Shown piece by piece: positions 8,711-16,256 of a stretch of 38,319 nucleotides of DNA (the stretch's first letter is position 1; each line of letters opens with the position of its first letter). The notes beneath the pieces were generated by a model. The model was not told the origin of the DNA, made no database searches, and saw only the letters and a list, made by a program, of their open reading frames with translations. The stretch comes from Bacteroidota bacterium (lineage in GTDB: Bacteria; Bacteroidota; Bacteroidia; Chitinophagales; Chitinophagaceae). Made by a program: the position numbers and the translations under genes. The DNA lies in the NCBI GenBank assembly GCA_018267725.1, contig JAFDXY010000017.1:1-38319 (forward strand). Reading direction: 5' to 3'.

Positions 8711-9199
8711 TTATCTTTCTTCTGCTAACTTTTTCAAATTATCCAAACTTTGTTCCATTGTTGTGCCAAGTATTTTATCGTTAAGCATTGTACCAAATTT
8801 TTGCCAAAAATACCATTTCACATGTTGCTCAAACTGCCACTGCACAACAACTATATTGTTTTTTGGTATTAATTGTATGGTTGAATATTGAGTTGTGTTT
8901 TTACCCTTCCATTCGTGTTTCCAAATATTATTTGTTACAGATTGCAATTGAATTGTTGTGATACCAAAAAAAGCTTTTGTGCTGTCTTGTGCTATAACTT
9001 TTAATTCGCTTTGCTTCGCTCCTTCCATCCATAAATTCCATTTATTATAATTATTTATAAATGTTGCAATAGAATCTTTTGAAGCAGAAATATTTACGGC
9101 TCTTGATACAATAATATCTGACGGAAATAAACTTCCTATTGCTGTTAACAATACAAAAAGAATAACAATACCTAATAACCCGTGTTTTAATAATCGCAT
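8711..9199 (-). CDS. SRPBCC family (START-like) membrane-anchored protein
   Basis: A 162-residue protein with one N-terminal membrane helix (about residues 4-26, LKHGLLGIVILFVLLTAIG) followed by a polyketide-cyclase/START-like fold: the start VSRAVNISASKDSIATFINN, then NKWNLWMEG, and a C-terminal helix (TMEQSLDNLKKLAEE). These proteins bind hydrophobic ligands in a helix-grip cavity; the ligand here is unknown. It converges with the GH13 gene (11 nt between their ends) and lies downstream of the ABC-2 permease on the same strand, with a 108-nt gap containing an inverted repeat. Confidence 0.75.
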   Translation of the reverse strand: MRLLKHGLLGIVILFVLLTAIGSLFPSDIIVSRAVNISASKDSIATFINNYNKWNLWMEGAKQSELKVIAQDSTKAFFGITTIQLQSVTNNIWKHEWKGKNTTQYSTIQLIPKNNIVVVQWQFEQHVKWYFWQKFGTMLNDKILGTTMEQSLDNLKKLAEER

Positions 9200-9251
9200 G
9201 AATTGGTTTTATTATTATAAAGTAAATAATACAGCTCAATATATAAATTAC

Positions 9252-9304
9252 TGTACAAGTGTGCGACGCAACTACTGTTTAATTTTTAACTGTTGCTTGG
9301 TACA
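9252..9304. repeat. Imperfect inverted repeat, locally GC-rich
   Basis: Outer arms TGTAC (9252-9256) and GTACA (9300-9304); inner arms GCAAC (9268-9272) and GTTGC (9292-9296). The left side carries TGTGCGACGCAAC, unusually GC-rich for this window. It fills most of the gap between the ABC-2 permease and SRPBCC genes. It resembles REP-type intergenic repeats; only one copy is in the window. Confidence 0.4.
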
Positions 9305-9307
9305 AAA

Positions 9308-10411
9308 TTATTCCCACTTAAACGTTTTTCCTGCAATAATATAAACAATTATGCCCCAAACGGCCAATATACAAAGCTCTTTCCAACAACTAAATAAACT
9401 AACTCCTTCAAAAGAAACATTTCGCATAGCATCGTTTACAGCTGTTAGCGGAAGATATTTTATAATTGCTTGTAACCCTTCTGGCAAAGCACTTTTAGGA
9501 AAAAATGTGCCAGACAAAAAATATTGCGGAAACATAAAAAGATTAGCATAAACAGGTATTACATTCTGGTTTTTTGCAATACCACTTATTACAAAACCAA
9601 AGCCCATAAATACAATTAATGCAAAAAATGATATAATTAAAATATTAATAAAAGTTATAATTCCATTAGCTAAAGTAAAATGATAAAAATATTTACCAAA
9701 AAATATTAACACTACTACAGTTGTTAATTGAAAAATAACTCTTGCCAAACTTTCGCCTAAAACAATATATTGTTTTTTAATGGGAGAAGAATACATACGT
9801 TTTAATACTAATGTATCTCGCAAAGAATAAAATGCAAATGCAACGCCAAACACTGCAGCTCCTATTAAGGCAAAACCAATCATTCCGGGTAAAAAGAAGT
9901 CAATCATTTTATATTCTCTGCCTTCAACTATTTCTTTTGAAATACTTACATAAGAAGGGCGGTCTTTAAAAATTTTGGTGTCAATTCTTGCAGATAAATC
10001 GTTTAAAATAGATTGTAGTAAAGGATAATCTTTTTGACTTGCCGATGATGTTTTTATGTATAAAGTATATTTTGAGGAAGCAATATCATTTTTTGTTGGC
10101 TGAATATTTATAATTGCAGTTAGTCTGCCTTTTTTTAATTTATCGTTTAACGTTGAATCATCTCCGTTTACTATGTTTAGCACTGGAATAGATTTCATAG
10201 TGGTGTACAAAACATTGGCTGTATCTGTATTTTTTGCAAATGCAACATCAACTGATGCAATACCTTTTCCACCCAATGCTCCAAAAATGGCAACTAAAAC
10301 TATAGGAAAAAAAAGGCTAAAAAAAACAGCTTGCGGACTTCTGAAAATTGCTATTAAACTTGCTTTTGTAATAGCCATCATGGCTTTAACCTGACTATAA
10401 TTATTTGACAT
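9308..10411 (-). CDS. ABC-2 type transporter permease
   Basis: A 367-residue membrane subunit of an ABC exporter. It has an N-terminal helix (AVFFSLFFPIVLVAIFGALG, about 28-47), an extracytoplasmic domain (about 50-170), and five C-terminal hydrophobic segments from about 174 on. The family-typical re-entrant motif FFPKSALPEGLQAIIKYLPL precedes a final helix. Such permeases need a separate ATPase subunit; none is encoded in this window, so the partner must be elsewhere. The substrate is unknown (lipid, drug or polysaccharide export are all known for the fold). It is divergent from the toxin-antitoxin pair, with 90 nt between the starts. Confidence 0.85.
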   Translation of the reverse strand: MSNNYSQVKAMMAITKASLIAIFRSPQAVFFSLFFPIVLVAIFGALGGKGIASVDVAFAKNTDTANVLYTTMKSIPVLNIVNGDDSTLNDKLKKGRLTAIINIQPTKNDIASSKYTLYIKTSSASQKDYPLLQSILNDLSARIDTKIFKDRPSYVSISKEIVEGREYKMIDFFLPGMIGFALIGAAVFGVAFAFYSLRDTLVLKRMYSSPIKKQYIVLGESLARVIFQLTTVVVLIFFGKYFYHFTLANGIITFINILIISFFALIVFMGFGFVISGIAKNQNVIPVYANLFMFPQYFLSGTFFPKSALPEGLQAIIKYLPLTAVNDAMRNVSFEGVSLFSCWKELCILAVWGIIVYIIAGKTFKWE

Positions 10412-10430
10412 AAACGCTTTGTTTGCAAAA

Positions 10431-10438
10431 CAAAACTA
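10431..10438 (-). promoter_or_regulatory. Putative -7 box for the ABC-2 permease
   Basis: Read on the minus strand this is TAGTTTTG, an exact TAnnTTTG match, 19 nt before the permease ATG. No convincing -33 TTTG is visible upstream. Confidence 0.4.
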
Positions 10439-10463
10439 TTGGTTTATTTATTAAAAAAAATAT

Positions 10464-10500
10464 TTTGAAAATAAAGACAAGTGTCATAAATTTGGTGACA
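10464..10500 (+). promoter_or_regulatory. Toxin-antitoxin promoter with overlapping palindromic operator
   Basis: TTTG (10464-10467), a 19-nt spacer, then TAAATTTG (10487-10494) form a full Bacteroidota promoter. The -7 box is bracketed by TGTCA (10482-10486) and TGACA (10496-10500), an inverted repeat; a further TGACA follows at 10503-10507, and GACA lies just upstream (10476-10479). A Xre-type antitoxin bound here would cover the -7 box, as expected for autorepression. Confidence 0.65.
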
Positions 10501-10501
10501 A

Positions 10502-10966
10502 ATGACAGGTATGAAAAAAAACAAAAAATCAAAAGCATACCAAACTCCAGAAATAAAAGCTTCTGTAGCTCAAGAGCCAAGTGCATTATACGCACCTGCA
10601 AGTTTTATAAAAATTCCTACAACAACCGAATTTACATTTAAACGATTTCAGAAAGTTGCAGATAAAGCTCCTTTTACTTTAAAAGAATGGGCAGATATTT
10701 TGCATTTATCTGAAAGAACTTTACAACGCTATGCAAAAAACAATACTGCTTTTGAAGGTATTTATGTAGATAGAATTTTGCATATTGAACAACTTTTAAA
10801 TTTGGGATTGCAAACATTTATAGATAGCAATGCTTTATACCGTTGGCTTAAACGAGATAAAAATATATTGGGACAAATGCTAACTTTTGAATCATTAAAT
10901 TCAACTCATGGAATACAATTATTAATTGATGAGATTGGCAGAATTTTATACGGCGTATATATATGA
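10502..10966 (+). CDS. Xre/ParS-type antitoxin (DUF2384) of a RES toxin
   Basis: A 154-residue antitoxin. Residues about 55-80 form a helix-turn-helix (FTLKEWADILHLSERTLQRY), and the C-terminal part (about 95-154, with LQTFIDSNALYRWLKRDK and a short tail) fits the Xre/MbcA/ParS toxin-binding domain, which inhibits a RES toxin. The first 45 residues are low-complexity and basic. It overlaps the toxin start as ATGA (10963-10966), implying coupled translation. The ATG at 10502 lies almost at the predicted transcription start; the second ATG at 10511 (MKKNKKSK) would leave a short leader and is an equally good start. It presumably represses its own promoter through the TGTCA/TGACA palindrome. Confidence 0.85.
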   Translation: MTGMKKNKKSKAYQTPEIKASVAQEPSALYAPASFIKIPTTTEFTFKRFQKVADKAPFTLKEWADILHLSERTLQRYAKNNTAFEGIYVDRILHIEQLLNLGLQTFIDSNALYRWLKRDKNILGQMLTFESLNSTHGIQLLIDEIGRILYGVYI

Positions 10967-11418
10967 TTGTGTACAGATTTTCTCCAAAACAATTTGTTAG
11001 TAACTTGAGCGGAGAAGGCTCAAGGTTGTATGGCGGCAGATGGAATAATAAAGGGCTACCCGCCTTATACACAAGCCTCACAACTTCTTTAGCTTTAGTA
11101 GAATTGCTAATTCACAATGCCTCATACCATGAAATAAAAAATAATTGCCTCGCTTTAATTGAATTACCAGAAAAAAGTTTATTAAAAATAGAAACAACCA
11201 GTTTAAAAAAGAATTGGTGGAACGATGAAGAATATACGAAATATATAGGTTCAGAATTTTTAGCAAGTAAAAAATATTTAATATTGAAAATTCCTTCTGC
11301 CATTGTTCATGAAGAATATAATATTATCATCAATCCGTTACACCAAGATTTTAAAAAAATTAAATTGAAAGAAATTAAAGACTTTACTTTTGATGCAAGA
11401 TTGTTTAAAACCGTGTAA
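10963..11418 (+). CDS. RES domain toxin
   Basis: A 151-residue RES-domain protein, named for its conserved Arg, Glu and Ser. Visible: YR at residues 4-5, the stretch GEGSRLYGGRWNNKG (17-31), Glu47 in ALVELLIH, and Ser112 in the IPSAIV motif followed by INPLH (123-127). Characterised RES toxins of this group deplete NAD+ in the cell or modify proteins with ADP-ribose; NAD+ loss is the likely effect here. All family residues appear intact, so it should be active. It overlaps the antitoxin by 4 nt and the folK start by 1 nt. Confidence 0.88.
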   Translation: MIVYRFSPKQFVSNLSGEGSRLYGGRWNNKGLPALYTSLTTSLALVELLIHNASYHEIKNNCLALIELPEKSLLKIETTSLKKNWWNDEEYTKYIGSEFLASKKYLILKIPSAIVHEEYNIIINPLHQDFKKIKLKEIKDFTFDARLFKTV

Positions 11419-11909
11419 TGCAAAGTGCATATTTACTTATTGGAGGCAACTTAGGTAATACAGAACAAAATTTACAAACTGCAATTGACTTAATTAATAA
11501 GCAATGTGGTATTGTAATTAATAAATCTTCAATATATAAAACAGCAGCGTGGGGTTTAACAAACCAGCCCGATTTTTTAAATCAGGTATTAGTATTAAAC
11601 ACAAGTTTAACTGCACAAAATTTAATGCACGAATTATTATTAATTGAAGAAAAAATGGGCAGAGTAAGAAGTATAAAAATGGGCCCCAGAATTATTGATA
11701 TTGATATTTTATTGTTTGATGATTTGATTTTGAATACAGAAATATTAACAGTTCCGCATACGGCATTGCCCCAAAGAAAATTTGCGTTAATGCCTTTAGC
11801 CGAAGTTGCAGGCAATATTATTCACCCTGTTGAAAAAAAATCTATTCGGCACCTATTATTGAATTGTAAGGATACATTAGATGTGCATAAAATTTCTCCT
11901 TCTGCATAA
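11418..11909 (+). CDS. folK: 2-amino-4-hydroxy-6-hydroxymethyldihydropteridine diphosphokinase
   Basis: A 163-residue HPPK, which transfers pyrophosphate from ATP to 6-hydroxymethyl-7,8-dihydropterin in folate synthesis. The family signatures are present: LIGGNLGNTEQNL near the start (10-20 region), the ATP/Mg motif GPRIIDIDILLFDD (about 92-105), and VPHTALPQRKFALMPLAE (about 113-130). The length is normal. The ATG overlaps the RES toxin stop by one base (TAATG), so folK may be transcribed from the toxin-antitoxin promoter and translated by coupling. No other folate gene is adjacent. The deoxynucleoside kinase gene follows, with its own candidate promoter. Confidence 0.95.
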   Translation: MQSAYLLIGGNLGNTEQNLQTAIDLINKQCGIVINKSSIYKTAAWGLTNQPDFLNQVLVLNTSLTAQNLMHELLLIEEKMGRVRSIKMGPRIIDIDILLFDDLILNTEILTVPHTALPQRKFALMPLAEVAGNIIHPVEKKSIRHLLLNCKDTLDVHKISPSA

Positions 11910-11919
11910 TGCCTAAGTA

Positions 11920-11927
11920 TAATTTTG
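11920..11927 (+). promoter_or_regulatory. Putative -7 box for the deoxynucleoside kinase gene
   Basis: TAATTTTG is an exact TAnnTTTG match just after folK and 20 nt before the next ATG. A -33 element is not obvious. Confidence 0.45.
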
Positions 11928-11946
11928 AACGCACTGAAACTAATTA

Positions 11947-12579
11947 ATGAAGCATCATTTTATAACTGTAGAAGGAAATATTGGAGCAGGCAAAACAACC
12001 CTTACACATTTGCTGGCAAAGCATTTTAATGCCAGAATTATTTTAGAAGAATTTGCCGATAACCCTTTCTTACCAAAGTTTTATGCAAACCCGCAACAAT
12101 ATGCCTTTCCGTTAGAATTATTTTTTATGGCAGAAAGATATAAGCAGTTAAAAGATATGGTGCATACTAAAGATTTATTTCAAAGCATTACCATATCAGA
12201 TTATTTGTTTACCAAATGTTTATTGTTTGCAAAAGTTAATTTACCCGATGAAGAATTTAGATTGTATCAAAAACTTTTTGATATTATTAATCAGCAATTA
12301 GTGTTTCCCGATATTTTAATTTACTTGCACGCTCCTATTCATAAACTTCAAACAAACATTAAAAAAAGAAATAGAAGTTACGAGCAAAATATTCCAGATG
12401 AATATTTATTCAACTTACAAGAAACTTATACCGGTTATATAAAACAACATAATATTAAAACTATTTTTATTGATGCAAGTAATGCCGATTTTTTAGGAAA
12501 TGAAAATCATTTTAAAGTTGTTTTAAATGCTTTAGAAAATGATTATGAAAACGGGCAACATTACTTTACGCTACCATAA
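11947..12579 (+). CDS. Deoxynucleoside kinase
   Basis: A 210-residue kinase of the dCK/dGK/TK2-like family, which phosphorylates deoxynucleosides for salvage. The P-loop is EGNIGAGKTTL (9-19, Lys16). The substrate Glu occurs in LEEFADNPFLPKFY (about 33-46), and the lid arginines in KKRNRSYEQ (about 138-146). The length is typical. In Bacteroidota this gene often lies next to folK, as here. Which deoxynucleoside is preferred cannot be told from sequence. Confidence 0.9.
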   Translation: MKHHFITVEGNIGAGKTTLTHLLAKHFNARIILEEFADNPFLPKFYANPQQYAFPLELFFMAERYKQLKDMVHTKDLFQSITISDYLFTKCLLFAKVNLPDEEFRLYQKLFDIINQQLVFPDILIYLHAPIHKLQTNIKKRNRSYEQNIPDEYLFNLQETYTGYIKQHNIKTIFIDASNADFLGNENHFKVVLNALENDYENGQHYFTLP

Positions 12580-12589
12580 AATTTCTTAA

Positions 12590-12597
12590 TAGATTTG
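12590..12597 (+). promoter_or_regulatory. Putative -7 box for the MFS gene
   Basis: TAGATTTG is an exact TAnnTTTG match ending only 4 nt before the MFS ATG, so the transcript could start at or within a few bases of the initiation codon. A TTTA at 12565-12568 lies at a plausible -33 distance. Confidence 0.45.
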
Positions 12598-12601
12598 CTT
12601 T

Positions 12602-13849
12602 ATGGACAACGCAGAGCAGAAAAATAATCCTTACGCAGCCATTGCCATTCCTGAATTTCGCAACTTGTTAATTGGCAGGTTCTTTTTTATTATGGGTTTA
12701 AGAATGATAAGTACTTTACTTAATTGGTGGATATTTCATTTAACATCAACTCCGTTAGCAATTGGTATTATTGGTTTATCTGAATTTTTACCTGCATTTG
12801 GTTTTGCATTGTATGCAGGTTATGTAATTGATATAAGTGAAAAAAGAAAACTTTTATTAACAGGAGTTTTTTTATACTTAATTACTTCATTAATTTTTTT
12901 ATTGCTTTCAAGTTCTGTAACAAGCACACATTTAAATAAAAATTGGATAGTAGCTTGCATATACATAACAGTTTTTTTAACAGGAATTATAAGAGCTTTT
13001 ACAGGACCAACTTTTAATGTAATGTTAGCTAACATTGTTCCAAAATCTGTTTTACAAAATGCTACTACATGGAATCAAGGAACATGGCTTGCAGCCTCAG
13101 TTACAGGGCATGCAGTAAGTGGATTATTAATTGCTTATATTGATATTACAGGAACTTTAATGGTAGTTACCGGCTTAATTATTTTTGCTTCTTTCTTTTT
13201 ATTTAAGTTGAAAAAGAAACCCGCATTAAACCAAAAAGGTGAAAAGAAAACATGGGATAGTGTTGTTGAAGGAATAAAATTTGTTTTTAAAACGAAAGAA
13301 ATTTTAGGTGCATTATCGTTAGATTTATTTGCAGTTTTATTTGGTGGTGCCGTTGCAATGATTCCTGTTTTTACAACACTTATTTTGCATATAAGTGTAA
13401 TTAAATACGGTTGGTTAAATGCAGCATCAGATATAGGTTCTGTTTGTATAATAATTCTACTTACATTTCTTCCATTAAAAAATAAACAAGGCAAAAAATT
13501 ATTATTTGCAGTTGCAGGGTTTGGGTTATGTATTATTGTTTTTGCTTTATCAAGAAACTTTTGGTTATCGTTTGCTGCATTAATGTTTAGCGGAATGTTA
13601 GATGGAATTAGTGTTGTAGTAAGAGGTACTATTATGCAATTAAAAACTCCCGATAATATGCGTGGTAGAGTGTTAAGTGTAAACTCTATGTTTATAAACA
13701 GCAGTAATGAATTGGGGCAATTTGAAAGCGGTATTGCAGCTCAATTAATGGGTAATATTGCATCGGTAATATTTGGTGGAAGCATGACTTTATTGGTAGT
13801 TATAATAACTTGGTTTAAAGCACCTGCATTAAGAAAAATGGAGTATTAA
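12602..13849 (+). CDS. MFS transporter (MFS_3/EntS-like)
   Basis: A 415-residue major facilitator protein with about twelve hydrophobic segments. The layout and motifs fit the MFS_3 / enterobactin-exporter-like group: PEFRNLLIGRFFFIMGLRM at the start, the loop YAGYVIDISEKRKLLL after helix 2 (the family DxxxRR-type motif), NATTWNQGTWLAAS in helix 5, and QLKTPDNMRGRVLSVNSMF near helix 10. Such proteins usually export small molecules; the substrate is unknown. The 3' end overlaps the convergent YkgJ-type gene by 3 bp (13847-13849 within 13846-13849). Confidence 0.9.
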   Translation: MDNAEQKNNPYAAIAIPEFRNLLIGRFFFIMGLRMISTLLNWWIFHLTSTPLAIGIIGLSEFLPAFGFALYAGYVIDISEKRKLLLTGVFLYLITSLIFLLLSSSVTSTHLNKNWIVACIYITVFLTGIIRAFTGPTFNVMLANIVPKSVLQNATTWNQGTWLAASVTGHAVSGLLIAYIDITGTLMVVTGLIIFASFFLFKLKKKPALNQKGEKKTWDSVVEGIKFVFKTKEILGALSLDLFAVLFGGAVAMIPVFTTLILHISVIKYGWLNAASDIGSVCIIILLTFLPLKNKQGKKLLFAVAGFGLCIIVFALSRNFWLSFAALMFSGMLDGISVVVRGTIMQLKTPDNMRGRVLSVNSMFINSSNELGQFESGIAAQLMGNIASVIFGGSMTLLVVIITWFKAPALRKMEY

Positions 13850-14328
13850 ATTTTTTCAATAAGTTTTTCTAACACATAAAAAACAATAGGGCAAAATTCA
13901 CTGTTTTTTAAAGTAATGTTTTGCCTTTTTAATAAAACATCTTCATTAGTATAGGGGAAACGATGGCAATCACTTGGTCTTTGTTCGTAAATACTGCAAT
14001 AATTATCTGCACCTAAAAACGGGCAGGGAGAAGATTTTACAACATAATCTCCATCATTATCCAAATTCAAATAAGTATCTATAAAAACACTTTCTTTCAT
14101 TTTTAAATGTTTACTTATTCGTTTTATATCGGGCGTTTTAAAACGTGGAGAATAATTTTTGCAACAAGCAGCACAACTTAAACAATCAATTTTTTCAAAA
14201 GCTTCTTCGTGCAAATTAGGCAACTGTTTTAATGCTTTGTTTTTATCTGCTTTCTGTAAAAAATTTTTATACAGTTTATAATGTTCTTTACTTTTTTGTT
14301 GCCAATTTTGCAATGGTACTTTTATCAT
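13846..14328 (-). CDS. YkgJ-family cysteine cluster protein
   Basis: A protein of about 160 residues with the cysteine pattern of the YkgJ family (CxxCxxCC early, then CPFL, YCSIYEQRPSDCHRFPY and FCPIV), likely to bind zinc or an iron-sulphur cluster. Biochemical role unknown. I start it at the ATG at 14326-14328 (MIKVPLQNW). The frame is open 17 codons further upstream to 14379, but that would overlap the start of the divergent hydroxylase gene and adds residues untypical of the family. Confidence 0.8.
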   Translation of the reverse strand: MIKVPLQNWQQKSKEHYKLYKNFLQKADKNKALKQLPNLHEEAFEKIDCLSCAACCKNYSPRFKTPDIKRISKHLKMKESVFIDTYLNLDNDGDYVVKSSPCPFLGADNYCSIYEQRPSDCHRFPYTNEDVLLKRQNITLKNSEFCPIVFYVLEKLIEKI

Positions 14329-14367
14329 TAAGCTAAGATAATAAACCAATTTGCTTTTACTGTTAAT

Positions 14368-15273
14368 TTGTATATGCATTTAAAAGAACAATGGCTTTTA
14401 CTTATTTCAACTCCATTTTATTTAATAATAATTGGTATTGAAATTTTATTATCGCATTACAAGCATAAAAAATTTTACACTTTTACCGATACAGTTACCA
14501 ATATTTATTTAATGTTATTAAATGGTGGTATTGATGTTTTGTTTAGGTTGGTGTATTTAAATATTTTTCAATTTTGTTTAAGTTATAAAATAATTAATTG
14601 GCAAAATGCTTTACTGTATTGGATTTTATTAGTATTGGCTGAAGATTTTTTATATTATTGGTTGCATAGGTTTGATCATGAAATACGTTTTTTTTGGGCA
14701 ACACATGTTACGCATCACTCCTCACAAAAAATGAATTTTACAGTTGGTTTTCGCTCTTCTGTTTTTCAACCTTTGTACAGGTTTATTTATTTTTTACCGT
14801 TACCATTTTTAGGTTTTAAACCTTTAGATATTGCTTTTATTTATTCGGCTACACAGATATGGGGAATTTTTGTTCATACAGAATTAATTAAGAAAATGAG
14901 TTGGTTAGAATATTTTTTTGTAACACCATCTCACCACAGAGTACATCATGGATGTAATCCAAAATATTTAGATAAAAACATGGGTATGTTTTTAATTATT
15001 TGGGATAAAATGTTTGGTACATTTCAAAAAGAACTGAGTGAAGAAGAATATCAACCCATTCATTACGGCCTTACAAAAAACATAGAAAAACCTAATGCCG
15101 TAAATATTGTTTTTCATGAATGGAATGCCATTGTAAAAGATATTTTGCAGCCCAATCTTTCTTTCAAACAAAAAATAAAATACATATTTGGCCCGCCCGG
15201 TTGGAGCCATAACGGAAGCAGAAAAACCAGCAAAGAATTAAGAAAAGAAGAAATGGCCAACAAGCTAAAATAG
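14368..15273 (+). CDS. Sterol desaturase / fatty acid hydroxylase family protein
   Basis: A 301-residue integral membrane di-iron enzyme of the fatty acid hydroxylase superfamily. The histidine boxes are present: HRFDH (about 101-105), HVTHH (about 114-118) and the C-terminal HHRVHH (about 192-197). Several membrane helices precede and separate them. The family uses iron and oxygen to hydroxylate or desaturate lipids; the lipid here is unknown. The start could be ATG 14368 or the in-frame ATG at 14374; the second gives MHLKEQW. The two starts on opposite strands lie 40 bp apart. Its stop lies 3 bp from the end of the convergent nucleotidyltransferase gene. Confidence 0.88.
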   Translation: MYMHLKEQWLLLISTPFYLIIIGIEILLSHYKHKKFYTFTDTVTNIYLMLLNGGIDVLFRLVYLNIFQFCLSYKIINWQNALLYWILLVLAEDFLYYWLHRFDHEIRFFWATHVTHHSSQKMNFTVGFRSSVFQPLYRFIYFLPLPFLGFKPLDIAFIYSATQIWGIFVHTELIKKMSWLEYFFVTPSHHRVHHGCNPKYLDKNMGMFLIIWDKMFGTFQKELSEEEYQPIHYGLTKNIEKPNAVNIVFHEWNAIVKDILQPNLSFKQKIKYIFGPPGWSHNGSRKTSKELRKEEMANKLK

Positions 15274-15276
15274 TTG

Positions 15277-16176
15277 CTACCAAAGCTTTTCAGGATACTC
15301 TCCTGCTTGTATTAATTTATGCAAACTTGTTTTTACAACAGGTGCATCTTCTTTATAAGTAACACCAAACCATTGTGCAGAAGTTGGCACAACTTTTACA
15401 TTGCCCATTCCGCTATGAATAAAATGATTGGTTACAAAAGGAATAAAAAATTCGGCTTTAGGATCGTTACGGTTGCGTTTTAAAAATTCATAAAACAAGG
15501 TTTCGCACAAATCAATTACATTAGGATGAAAACATATATAATTCATACTTACCAATCCATTTTCGGCTAATACATGTAAATCACTTTCATCTTCATACAC
15601 AATTCTTCCATCTTCTAACCTATATATTTTTGTGCGTTCATTTATTTCAGTTAAATTATTATTAGCATCTACATCACAAACTCCGCGACTAACACTTCCA
15701 TGTTCACTTAATGTATTTGCTAAATGATAACCTATAATGCTGTAAGTTTTTTCGTTGCATTCATTTTGTAAAAAATAAGATGCTTTTTCAAACGCATCTT
15801 TTCCATAAAAATCATCGGCATTAATTACGGCAAACGGTTCATTTATTTTTCCTTTACAACATAAAACTGCATGGCCTGTGCCCCAAGGTTTTTTTCTTTC
15901 AGGATGAATGTATTGAGCTTCTGCAAATGCGTTAATGCTTTGAAACACATAATCAACTTCAATTTTTCCTTTTAATTTGGCTTCAAATTTTTCTTTAAAC
16001 GTATCAACAAATTCTTCTCTAATAATAAAAACTACTTTGCCAAAACCTGCTCTAATAGCATCGTAAATTGAATATTCCATTATGGTTTCACCATTCATTC
16101 CAAAACCTTCTACTTGCTTCATAGAGCCATATCTGCTTGCCATGCCTGCTGCAAGAATCACTAATGTTGGTTGCAT
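15277..16176 (-). CDS. Sugar-phosphate nucleotidyltransferase family protein
   Basis: A 299-residue nucleotidyltransferase of the GT-A-like fold. The NTP-binding signature is at the N-terminus (LVILAAGMASRYGSMKQVE, 5-23), and the metal-binding Asp pair is in FAVINADDFYG (about 114-124). PWGTGHAVLCC (about 96-106) is the substrate loop. The family joins NTP and a sugar-1-phosphate, or related phosphates, into an activated precursor. The exact product cannot be named. In other Bacteroidota similar genes are often next to a phosphotransferase; here it stands alone, divergent from the PLP-enzyme gene. Confidence 0.85.
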   Translation of the reverse strand: MQPTLVILAAGMASRYGSMKQVEGFGMNGETIMEYSIYDAIRAGFGKVVFIIREEFVDTFKEKFEAKLKGKIEVDYVFQSINAFAEAQYIHPERKKPWGTGHAVLCCKGKINEPFAVINADDFYGKDAFEKASYFLQNECNEKTYSIIGYHLANTLSEHGSVSRGVCDVDANNNLTEINERTKIYRLEDGRIVYEDESDLHVLAENGLVSMNYICFHPNVIDLCETLFYEFLKRNRNDPKAEFFIPFVTNHFIHSGMGNVKVVPTSAQWFGVTYKEDAPVVKTSLHKLIQAGEYPEKLW

Positions 16177-16237
16177 ATTTACTATTTACAATTAATGCCA
16201 AAAATGCGAAACTATGGTTTATGCCTATTCAAACCAA

Positions 16238-16245
16238 TATTTTTG
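16238..16245 (+). promoter_or_regulatory. -7 promoter box that sets the start of the PLP-enzyme gene
   Basis: TATTTTTG is an exact TAnnTTTG match. It lies inside the 5' extension of the longest frame, so transcription would begin at about 16250 and translation at the ATG at 16257. TTTA at 16218-16221 could serve as the -33 element. Confidence 0.5.
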
Positions 16246-16256
16246 CAATTATACTT

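Noticed and set aside
13135..13494. Minus-strand frame of 119 codons in the MFS gene
   Set aside because: Antisense shadow of membrane-helix codons in a well-supported transporter gene.
16137..16256. Forty-codon 5' extension of the PLP-enzyme gene
   Set aside because: It overlaps the divergent nucleotidyltransferase start and contains a promoter box; residues do not look like the family.
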